From Phlebopus portentosus (taxonomy: Eukaryota; Basidiomycota; Agaricomycetes; Boletales; Boletinellaceae): 64,000 bases of DNA. Positions 55,741-64,000 of this stretch are shown here, in pieces. The position numbers and the translations under genes were made by a program. The first letter of the stretch is position 1. Every line of letters begins with the position of its first letter. The DNA lies in NCBI GenBank assembly GCA_037892935.1, contig JAYXKI010000004.1, positions 1,550,001-1,614,000 of the forward strand. The letters are read 5' to 3'. The notes under the pieces were generated by a model. It worked only from the letters and a program-made list of their open reading frames with translations, did no database searches and had not been told where the DNA came from.

Positions 55741-58700
55741 TCATAAGTTGGATTCGGCGTCTAGGTCATCCGCCGCGGTCTCTTGTGCTAGGTTGTCGAG
55801 TTCCGGCGTGGATTTCTGAGTGAGGTCTTCGACTGAGTCGATGATTCGAGTGCGTGCGTGGTAGGGGATGACTCTGAATGCTGCGTAACGAAGTGCTGAA
55901 ATGGCGCCGTTTGCTTCGGCGAGAATGTAGGATCCTCCTTTGGTTCGCCGCACGACAATCATGGGCCCTAGGTACTTCGGCTTTGTCTTCCTGTTCAGCT
56001 CGTTTTCGATCTGGGAGTTCCGGACCAGCACAAGTGAGCCGGGGGCGAAATTGTACTCTTTAATTGTTGCGGCGTGGGTTTTCTCGAAGTCCTGTATGGA
56101 TTTGAAACGCCCCCGGATGACGGATTCCTTGACTCGTTGGAGGTCCTCGGGACGTTTCTGGAGTGCCCTTGCTCTCGCCGCGATGAGTTGTGCGTCGGAC
56201 ATCTTGGAGGTGACCGCCGGCGAGATGTACGTCTGTTCGGCGAGGTCAAAGGGGAGTACTGGTTCGACGCCGTGGGCCATAAAGTATGGGCTATAGCCTG
56301 TGCGGCGTTGGATCGTGATTCGTTCGGCCCAAATGGCGTGGTATATATGCTGGGACCACTTGTCTGGGCTTGCGTCGGCGAGCTTCATTAGGGTTTCTCT
56401 AAGGTCCCGGTGTCGCCGCTCAATGATTCCATTGGCTCTTGAGTTGTACGGCGAGATTCGAATGTGCTGGACATTGTATTTGGCGAGAAGGCGGGGTAGG
56501 TCCTTGGAGAATGAGGCACCGTTGTCGGTTACGATCTCCTCGACTCGTCCCCATCTTGACAAAATATCTTCGAAAACGAAGCGTGCTATCGAGGCGGCGT
56601 TATCTTTGCGCAGCATTCAGAATTCGGGGTATCCGGTGAGCGAGTCTCGGGCCTGAACGATATACTTGAATCCGCCGGAGGGCGGCATTAACATCACGTC
56701 TATATGCACCCTGGTGAATAGCGGCGCGGGCGTCGGGCTTTGCGGCGTGGTATATATTTTCGTAAACTGCCTCGTTTGGCATTGGTGGCAGGTTCTGATA
56801 TACCATTTGATGTCCTGATGCATTCCTGGCCACCAGAATCGGTCTTGGATCGTTGTTCTGACAGAGAAGAAGCCTTTGTGGCCGAGTTCGTCGTGGGCAG
56901 TTCTGATAATGACAATTCGGCGTTCCGGCGGAATAACGAGTGCGGCGTGACCTTTGTCGTTCTTTCTGTAGAGTTCGCCGTGCTGTAGGAAGAAACGAGT
57001 GGCTCGGCGTACGAACTGTTTGAATTGGGCGTCTGAAAGATCGGCGGGGCGGGATGGGGCGGCGAGAAATTTCTTGATACAATCGAGGTCTTTGAATCCT
57101 TTTTGGGAGGCTTTGTGATCGGGGAGTTGTACGGGTTCGCTGTTTGGGGTATAGGCCGTGTCGGAAAGGTCTTGGTTTAGGAAGGAGTATTGATGGTCGA
57201 TCCATTCTTCGAAGCCTTCGTCTCGCGGCGGATCGGTTTGTGCGGCGCCGCGGCGTGATAGGCCGTCTGGGCCGAGGTGTTTGGGCGCCGGCGTATGAAT
57301 GATCGTGAAATTGAACAGTAAGATGCCGGCGATCCATCTATTGATAGTGGCGTTGGGTTGGAGGTCTGGGTTGTTAATCATGCCTTTAATATAGCTGGCG
57401 TCGACTTCGACGAAAAAGTGATCGATGCCGACGAGGTATATGCGCGCCTCATATAGAGCTCTGAAGAGGCCGAAGAGTTCTAGCTTCGCCTGGGAGTAGT
57501 TTCGTTCTCTGTTGTTCCAGGTTCCGGACATGAAACGGGATGGGACCCTTTCGCCGTTTTCGCCGAGCTGTAACAAGATGGCGCCGTAGCCATGAACGGA
57601 GGAGTCTACACAGAAATGAACAGGTTGTCCTGACTCGTAGTCAATAGAACGGATGGCGCCGGAGGATGCTACGGCGTGTTTTAGTAGATCCATAGATCGG
57701 CGGGCGTCTTCGTCGAATAGGAAGGGCTGGTCTTTGCAGAGTAGTTTGTTGAGACCGGCGGATAGTCTGGCGTAGTTCTTAACGAAGTGTCTAAGGACGC
57801 CGGCCGTACCTAAGAATGCCCGAACATCGTGGACATCCCGCGGCGGCGGCCAATCCATTATCGCCTTGACCCTGGATGCGTCTGGGACTCGGCCGGCGTA
57901 ATTACAGGTGTGTCCTACAATGACTGCTTCTGGTGCGGCGATGATGAGTTTCTTACCCGAGACAGTGGCGCCGACTACTTTGAGGCGTTGGAGGACGCGG
58001 TTGACGTCGTTGAGATGTTCCCAGATGAAGCGGCGGATGTTCGGGTTCCCCGGAATGGTTTCGTAGTTTCCGGCGGCGAGCTCGTATCGGGATTTAGGCC
58101 CTTTTACAGGAATATCGTCGATGTATGGGATACAGACGTGGGGTATCTCATCTTTGAGGACGAACGTGACGTCGGCGTGCATAATTTGTTGCGAGTTGGT
58201 GTATCCCATAGGAATCGAGGTGAGGCGAAACGCGCCGAGAGGTGTTTGGAATGTTGTGAGGTCGTGAGATCGTACGTCGAGCTTCCTCTGGTCGAAGGCG
58301 ACGAATAGATCGAGTGTGGTGTAGCAGGCATGGCCGCCGAAGGTCTCGGCGATGTGTTCTGTGGGGTAAGGGACGGAGGGGTCGCGTATGGAGACTTTGT
58401 TGAGTGGCTGGAGATCGTGTACAAGCCGAAGGGATTTTCCATCCTTTTTAACGACGCAGAACCATCGGGAGCGGTAAGAGGAATTGGACGGCTCGTAGAC
58501 GCCGGAGTTAATTTTGTCTTTGATTATGCGAACCACTTCGTTGAAGATCCCCGGCGGAATAGGGATGTTTTTCATTACCCACGGCGTGTGGTCGACAGTA
58601 GGAATTAGAACGGGCGCGAAGTATTGATAGTCGAGGGAGCCCTTTTCTGTTTCGTCCCAAGCTAGGCCGTCTTCATGTTGTAGAAGGGTCCAGTAGGCGA

Positions 58701-59226
58701 GGTTCTTTTCTTCCTCACTGAGGAAGCCAGTTGGGTCGATGTCTAGGGCGTCGAAGCGTTCTTGTGTAAAGCGGCGTCCTGGAATGAACTCCGGCGGATC
58801 GATCGGGAGCTTCGGTAGGTCTGTGAGCGGCTGCGGGTGTGATTTGCGTATGATGCGGTAGTCCTCTGGAAGGGTCGCCGATATAGGTTTGGTTCGTTGG
58901 GCGACCTTTTTGTACTTGTAGGCGTGCCCGGCCGGTTGAGCGGCCGTGGTATTAAGAGTGCTGTTGGAGCGGGGTATTCTGTTGCGTACGGGGAGTGATT
59001 CATCGTCGAAAATAGAGTTAATGAAGAAGGCTGGATGTTTTTGGGCTTTGTTCTGGGCTGTGAAACCCTTTTCGGCGGATCGATCAGAAAATGAGGTGGA
59101 GATATCTATGGTGCGGGGATTGAAGGCGATATTTACAGTCGCCGGGCCGTGATGGAGCACATATGCGTCGGGTATGGTTGGGGGTATACGCCGCATATGT
59201 TCCGGCGGACGCCGCTGGGACGTCAT
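55741..59226 (-). pseudogene. Element B RT-RNase H-integrase, one in-frame TGA
   Basis: ATG 59226 overlaps the protease stop (ATGA). 1,161 codons. The N-terminal ~200 residues are a linker, then RT (about 255-440; FCVVKKDGKSLRLVHDLQPL; YIDD 368-371), RNase H (about 545-665; VDSSVHGYGAIL, QAKLELFGL), integrase zinc finger (HDELGH...CHQCQ, about 780-815) and catalytic core (HIDVM; VTDNGASF; YNSRANGIIERRHRD), ending in a C-terminal domain (GSLVLVRNSQIENELN...YLGPMIVVRRT). The only defect is TGA at 56617-56619 (codon 870, likely CGA), which splits the core between its first and second catalytic Asp. No chromodomain seen. RT type is that common in Agaricomycete Gypsy elements. Confidence 0.93.
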
Positions 59227-60141
59227 TGTCTAGGGGGGCGCTGTTTTTCTGTCCCGGCGCCGCGCTGAATCGTCGGGATCGACATGGTTTCGTTCGTATC
59301 GGGATGAGTAAGGTATAGCGTCTGTTTGCCGTCGGCCTCGTCTATGACCTGCGCCCTAGTGTGTACGAAAAACGGCCGGCCTAATAGTAACTGAAAGGGG
59401 GCCTTTTCGACGACCTGGACTTGGACAACGATAGAGAAGGCGCCTATGGTGAGTCTGACGCGAGGGATGAGTCCCGCCGAGCGTGAGGTTTGTCTGTCGG
59501 CGGTTTCTACTGTGATTGCTTGGCTCATTATCGTCGGGGAGCCGAGGTCCTTCCATACCTCTTTCGGCACGGCGATAAATGTCGACCCCGAGTCGAGCAA
59601 AGCTTTTACTTCGAATTTATCATCGAGCCAGACCTCGATTTCGCGGAGGGGAATGTTCGGCGGGGCGACGGAAGGATCTTCGTCGCCGAAGTTAACCGGC
59701 GAGGTGGGCCTCGGGATTGAGGCGTACATTGCCATCTCGTGATCAGGATTTTCCCTAATTAGTTCTCGGCGCCCCGTGACGAATTCTTTACACTTCTTTC
59801 TGATTTCGGGAGAGGCGGCGAGCAGGCTTCGGATCGGCAGGGTGACTTCCGAGTCCAGAATCTTGTCGAAAACGTTCGATACCGCGGCGTCATCGTATGC
59901 TGGTACGGTGGTTCGGTATTGTGGCTTCGGATCCGCCGCGTCGTCCCTGTGCGGCGCCGAGGGCGTCGGCGGCGGGGCCGGGCGTTGTCCGGGTGGTTTC
60001 CCCTTCTTGCCGTTATCTCCCCATTTCGGGTTGGGGTCTCGAGGCGGCTTTCTGGTGGGGATTTCGATTCCGTCGAAAACTTCTCTGGGGCCTGGCCGTC
60101 TTCCGGCGGCGGCGAAGGCATTCTGCGGTTGTTCGGGGGGG
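59223..60141 (-). CDS. Element B protease part of gag-pro
   Basis: From the C7 tract leftward the frame reads RPGPREVFDGIEIPTRKPP..., a linker, then an aspartic protease: ALLDSGSTFIAVPKE (catalytic DSG, about 59580-59600) and LLLGRPFFV flap/C-terminal motif (about 59370-59395). It ends at TGA 59223-59225 within ATGA. The frame differs from gag by one base at the C7 run 60135-60141, so it is either fused by frameshifting or gag-pro is one ORF with a homopolymer error. Confidence 0.82.
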
Positions 60142-61683
60142 ATTCTTCTTGTTCAAAAAGGAGCGCGACTCCGTCGCAGGCATCGTCGTCTGGGGGTCTT
60201 CTGGGGTGATAGCCTCGAAGTAGTTCGATTCCTGGATTCGCGGCGGCAGGCCGTTCGGCGGATTTGTATTGTAGGCTAAGGGAGGCGGTGCCCGGTTGAG
60301 GCCCTGGTACATAGATTCCTGTGATGGAGGGTGTGACTGATACATGGATTGTCGAGTCGGCGGTTGTCCCTGATATGTAGGATCCTGCCTCGGCGGAGCG
60401 ATCCTTGGCGGCGTGTCGGATACGGGCTGAATGGGGAGCTGGACGCCAACTGGTGCGTAGTTTGGATTCTCTGTGAAGAGCTTATTAATCCTGTCCAGTA
60501 CTGACATCCCCGGTTCTCCCTGAGGAAGTCGGCCATTGGAGGGGTACAAGTACCCTTTGGCGTCGGCGAGCATGATTCCCCTCTGGATCAGGGAGATCTT
60601 GGTGGGACAGTCGCGGGTAGGGTGCGTTACACTGGCGCATACGGCGCATTTTCCGTTAAATCTGGCTTGTCGGGGCTGCGGCGGGGCTCCTGCGGTTGGC
60701 GGCGGAGCGCGGCGGTTTGACTTCTCGGTGGCTTCACGGAGGGCGTGCATTTCCTGGATTAGGAGGGACACCCACGGTTCTTCTTGCTTGACCTGGGGTT
60801 GGTTGATGACTCCGTAGGCCGGAGCACCGGGTTGCGGCGGCGGCGTGTACGTCGTAACTTGTGTATAGGTGGGCATGGCCGCTGTCGCCGCATACATCAG
60901 TGGTTGGTCGGCGGTTGTGAGGCGGCCGCCGGTTAGGATGCGTTCTAGTTCTCTTACAACTGTGTCGATGTCCCAGGGCACGCCGGTAGGGTGGTCGTGC
61001 TTGACAAACCGCAAATTAAGATCCAGCTCTCTGTTTAGCGTCGGGTGGAGGCCTTCTCTGAACATACGCTTCTGTTCGAACTCTGATAGCATGCCGGCGT
61101 CGATAAGATACGAGGAGACGGTGATAAAGTTCCTATGGTATTCGCCGAGGGCGGCGGTGTTCAGCATAATTTGGTTGCGGCTTATGTTAATAAGGTTGTG
61201 GAGGTCGCCGAGTGTGTACTGGGTCGTAGCGTTTGGGTAGTACTTTAGGATAGCGTCTTTGAATGCCATAAAGTCGTTTCCTCTCGTTTCGGGCCTTTTG
61301 CACCATAGCTGATCGTCTTTAGCGTCGGCGTAGCATCTTGCCCAAGCGATCATTTGTGCATCTGTTAGGCCGGCGCTTCGTCCAAATAGCCGGACTCTGT
61401 TAAAGAAGATGGGGATTTCCGCGGGGTCGCCGGAGGCGTTGAACTTCGGCGCGCGGCGGTCTCCCGGGTAGGGCATTGTAGCTCCTGGCACTGGTGGGTT
61501 GGGACCACTTAATGGATGGGTATCTGGGTCACTGAGGTCTGGGAGAGGGGGAAAGGCGCCCGCGGGGGGTGGTGCTGGTGCGGCATAGGCTGGTGCGGCG
61601 GGGGACGGCTGTTGGGGGGGCGGCGGGGTCGATCCTGAGGCTGCGGGGGGGGCGGCGGGAATGCCGGTATGGGTGCTGGTCAT
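60013..61683 (-). CDS. Element B gag
   Basis: 556 codons from ATG 61683 (MTSTHTGIPAAPP), the first in-frame ATG after the primer site; the frame is also open upstream to the LTR (about 265 codons, protein-like, no ATG). Proline-rich N-terminus, capsid-like region (IPIFFNRVRLFGRSAGLTDAQ; FKDAILKYYPNATTQYTLGD; FITVSSYLIDAGMLSEFEQK, about 61420-61050), and a CX2CX4HX4C zinc knuckle (CAVCASVTHPTRDC, about 60610-60655). The last ~43 codons after the C7 tract are probably out of the biological frame. Confidence 0.88.
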   Translation of the reverse strand: MTSTHTGIPAAPPAASGSTPPPPQQPSPAAPAYAAPAPPPAGAFPPLPDLSDPDTHPLSGPNPPVPGATMPYPGDRRAPKFNASGDPAEIPIFFNRVRLFGRSAGLTDAQMIAWARCYADAKDDQLWCKRPETRGNDFMAFKDAILKYYPNATTQYTLGDLHNLINISRNQIMLNTAALGEYHRNFITVSSYLIDAGMLSEFEQKRMFREGLHPTLNRELDLNLRFVKHDHPTGVPWDIDTVVRELERILTGGRLTTADQPLMYAATAAMPTYTQVTTYTPPPQPGAPAYGVINQPQVKQEEPWVSLLIQEMHALREATEKSNRRAPPPTAGAPPQPRQARFNGKCAVCASVTHPTRDCPTKISLIQRGIMLADAKGYLYPSNGRLPQGEPGMSVLDRINKLFTENPNYAPVGVQLPIQPVSDTPPRIAPPRQDPTYQGQPPTRQSMYQSHPPSQESMYQGLNRAPPPLAYNTNPPNGLPPRIQESNYFEAITPEDPQTTMPATESRSFLNKKNPPRTTAECLRRRRKTARPQRSFRRNRNPHQKAASRPQPEMGR

Positions 61684-62461
61684 TGTTGGTATCGAGGCCG
61701 TCTTAGGAGGTGTACTGGGGGTGGGTGGTTGGGCGTTGTCAATTGGGGAGAGCCGCGGCCTCTGAGCTGGGGTCGGCAGCGTAAGAGGGGGGGGTGGGGA
61801 GAGCCTCGCCGATCGCTCTTCTTCGACGGGGGATAGTGGAGAGTCGGGGGTGATTGCGTGGCCGTGTACGAGGGAGTCGGGGACGTAAAGGTCGTCGTCC
61901 TCCTGTTCTTCTGCGGCGGAGTATAACTGTAGGCCGGTGCGGCGGTGGAGATCTGGGGGGTTGTCTATGTCGGAGAAGAGGTCGGTTTCGATGGGGCCGG
62001 TGGCTGGAGGTTCCTGGAGGGATATTGACAGGTCCTCGATGCCGCCGGGGACACGAACGTGAGTACTGGGGTGAATTTCGGATTCGCGGAGGTCTTTAGG
62101 AACGTGGATGAAACGAGGGGGAATTATAGGCGATATAGGGTGTGCGGCGGCGGTGCTTGCGCTTTCGCCGGGCGGTGGGTTACGTGTAAAAGGAGTGATA
62201 GATGCTCTTCTGGGATGCCGGGTGGGTGGGTCGTCTGCGGCGATGGAGGCGCGTCGACGGTTCGGCGCGGACGGAGATCTGGGTGCGGTGGGACGGGGTT
62301 CTTCTGTTCGGCCTCTTGTAAAGAGTGTGGAATAATGGTATGGTTGGCCGGCGGTTGTGGCTGAGGCTGTTTGACTGTTTTCCGCCCTTCTTTGCAGCCT
62401 TAGTGAGTATCGCGTGCCCTTGGAAGGGCCTGAGATCGGTTGGAACGACACCTTTTTACCT
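61684..62461 (-). other. Element B leader with open frame upstream of gag ATG
   Basis: The gag frame stays open without an ATG (words such as GTRYSLRLQRRAENS and EDLSISLQEPPATGPIETD). It may be an N-terminal gag extension using a non-ATG or spliced start, or untranslated leader. Confidence 0.45.
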
Positions 62462-62479
62462 CCCTCGCCGTGGGCTCCA
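62462..62479 (-). promoter_or_regulatory. Element B primer-binding site (tRNA type)
   Basis: On the element strand TGGAGCCCACGGCGAGGG, three bases after the 5' LTR, starting with TGG as for a tRNA 3' CCA end. So B, unlike family A, is probably tRNA-primed. Which tRNA is not determined. Confidence 0.65.
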
Positions 62480-62482
62480 AAA

Positions 62483-64000
62483 TGTAGACTATCAGACTCT
62501 CCTAGACAGGGACAAAGGTGGCGGCAGTGGCGTTCGACCACAGGGAGGCGATGTCAAAGGTGTCGAGAGGAAAAAGGGGAGGTCCTACCAGATCTACAGA
62601 CTACCTACAGGCTTTCAGAAGCGACACTCAGCTCAGATGTACAAGGATCTGGCCGTTAGGGCAGATCCGCCGCGCCTTCGAATAACTCGCCGCGGCGATC
62701 CGGGCCTCGGCGACTGTATAGGAATCGCCGAGTCCGACTGAACCGGCGAAGGGGTCGCAGCGGCGGACTGGGTGCGGGGCCGGCGGAGGTTCGCACCAGT
62801 GCAATTCCGCCTGGTAGTTGGGGAGATGACATCGGAACGACACAGAGAGGGCGCGGGAGAGAGAGAGTCGACACCACTTAAAAAGGGGAGTAGTGTCGGC
62901 GGTGGAACGACGCGGAGGCGGCGGAGGCGGCGAGAAGTGGGAGACTGGACTCAGTCGAAAAGGGGCGCCGGCGCCGACGGAAGGGGTGAACACAAGAAGA
63001 GTGACAGCTGCGTCGAGGCGTCGACGAAGTATAACAGATGCCTAGAAGAGTGACGGCTGCGTCGAGGCGTTGAGGAAGAATCACAAATGTTCAGGGCCCG
63101 AGCGGCGGCGGAGGCTAGAGAGAGAGGGACGGCGATGCAGATATGAGTGGGACGTCCCCGGAGCGATTACTAAACGAGTGACAGCTGCGCAGAGGGGAGA
63201 CGACCAGGGCGGCGAATGAGCTCGGCGGCTTCTATCCTGTGAGATCCGGGGCCGCGCCGTCAGGACGGGATCGGCGAGGGCACGTGACCGGGAGTTCGCC
63301 CGATCCGGCTGTCTGGTTCTCTGTATATACTGGTTTCTTGAAGGAGGCTTCTTTACTTGTGGTTGGTCTCTGGTAGCTGCGTTCTAGAGTGTATATCTGC
63401 TGCTTTTTAGGATAGATACATGCTCTCTATATATACTATGAGTCCTTGATAAGAAATATCACTTAAAGCGGCGGGCGGCGAGGCGTGACAGGCGCGCCGC
63501 GACGGCGGGGGCCGCCGCCGAGATGCGCCGCCAAGCCACCAAGACCTAGGGGCGCCCCAATCGGAACGGCGGAGTGCTGGTACGTCGTGTCGAATGTCGG
63601 GGCCGTTCGGATCGGTCAGGGCGCGCTCTATATAGATCTGAAACGCCAAGGGGTCGAATAAAACTAAAAAGGGGAATATACGGACGGCCGCCGGGCGCGC
63701 TACCGCGCTCGGCGTACAATGTGGGATGATAAGAATATGAAACAATCAACGAAATGGACCTGAGATTGGCTATCGTTCACCCAGCCGGCGCGGCGGCGGG
63801 CATACACCTCCGCGATGGCGCGATATACATCCGCCGCAGCGTGTCCGGCCGCCGTGCGAGCACTTCCGAAGCCCGGAGTCACCGGATTCGGCGGAACCGT
63901 TCTTGAGAGAGGCTGGAGAAGGGGAACTAGGATTTGGTCGAAGGGAGGACAAGATGATCATAAGATAGGAGTGGAGGCATCGCCGCCGGTTCGTATGGTC
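62483..64000 (-). repeat. Element B 5' LTR, cut by window end
   Basis: 1,518 bp visible; colinear with 49707-51220 of the 3' LTR with few differences. Plus-strand start TGTAGACTATC. Confidence 0.93.

Larger units (their letters stand above)
49707..64000 (-). mobile_element. Ty3/Gypsy element B, nearly intact, with extra genes (5' end outside window)
   Basis: A minus-strand element: 5' LTR from beyond 64000 to 62483, primer site, gag-protease, RT-RNase H-integrase, about 4.3 kb of extra sequence, purine tract, 3' LTR 51421-49707. The two LTRs are very similar where both are visible, so insertion is recent. It is inserted in Gypsy A5 after GCAACCGG; the other flank is not visible. No chromodomain is seen. 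Base composition is much more CpG-rich than the A elements. Confidence 0.93.

Noticed and set aside
58104..58608. Plus-strand ORFs opposite B reverse transcriptase
   Set aside because: Shadows of a conserved RT frame in GC-rich DNA.
62541..62541. Gag start of element B inside the LTR (MVERH reading)
   Set aside because: The codon is GTG, not ATG; the first in-frame ATG is at 61683.

Overview
The window comes from a fungus, almost certainly a basidiomycete (Agaricomycetes). The host-type genes have short (50-82 bp) GT-AG introns and belong to families typical of mushroom-forming fungi: a UstYa-like oxidase, a RidA homologue and a Crinkler-type kinase. The rest is nested fungal transposons: chromodomain Ty3/Gypsy, a second Ty3/Gypsy family with YIDD reverse transcriptase, and a CACTA/Tnp2 DNA transposon. 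I cannot name the species. Percentages below are by eye.

Layout. (1) 1-8196 is repeat: a B-family LTR end (1-474), a 5'-truncated chromodomain Gypsy (A1, 475-3591), a solo LTR of a third family (C, 3592-5220), the 5' end of an inverted Gypsy A (A6, 5221-5953) and two ~1.05-kb direct repeats (F1, F2). (2) 8197-14725 is a decayed Gypsy A on the minus strand (A2) inside F2. (3) 15288-17746 is a gene island: RidA-like (-), single-pass unknown protein (+), UstYa-like (-). (4) 18272-32602 is a three-level nest, with a target-site duplication at every level: MITE E (TA) contains a 7.1-kb CACTA element D (AAA), which contains Gypsy A3 (GGCGA). (5) 33273-35240 is a Crinkler-kinase gene with Gypsy A4 in its promoter. 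(6) 35352-43786 is A4, split by a B-family solo LTR. (7) 39786-48241 is a second copy of region 1. (8) 48242-49706 is Gypsy A5, cut by a large, young element B on the minus strand (49707 to beyond the window end).

How the parts work. Family A is a Tf1/sushi-type chromovirus: gag, a GGGTTTT -1 frameshift site, protease-RT-RNase H-integrase-chromodomain, and an 11-nt self-priming site instead of a tRNA site. All copies are dead, mostly through CGA->TGA changes. Element B is nearly intact: gag-protease, then an ATGA overlap into RT-RNase H-integrase with one in-frame TGA. Between integrase and the 3' LTR it carries about 4.3 kb of extra sequence with two divergent genes. One is a sense ORF of unknown function; the other is an antisense five-exon gene for a nuclear-type protein with a Zn2Cys6 cluster. 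This antisense gene is the strongest candidate for something undescribed.

The two copies of region 1/7 have patchwork identity (one exact 2,164-bp match, other patches at roughly 85-99%) and different later insertions (A2 in one, A5 in the other), so their history can be ordered.
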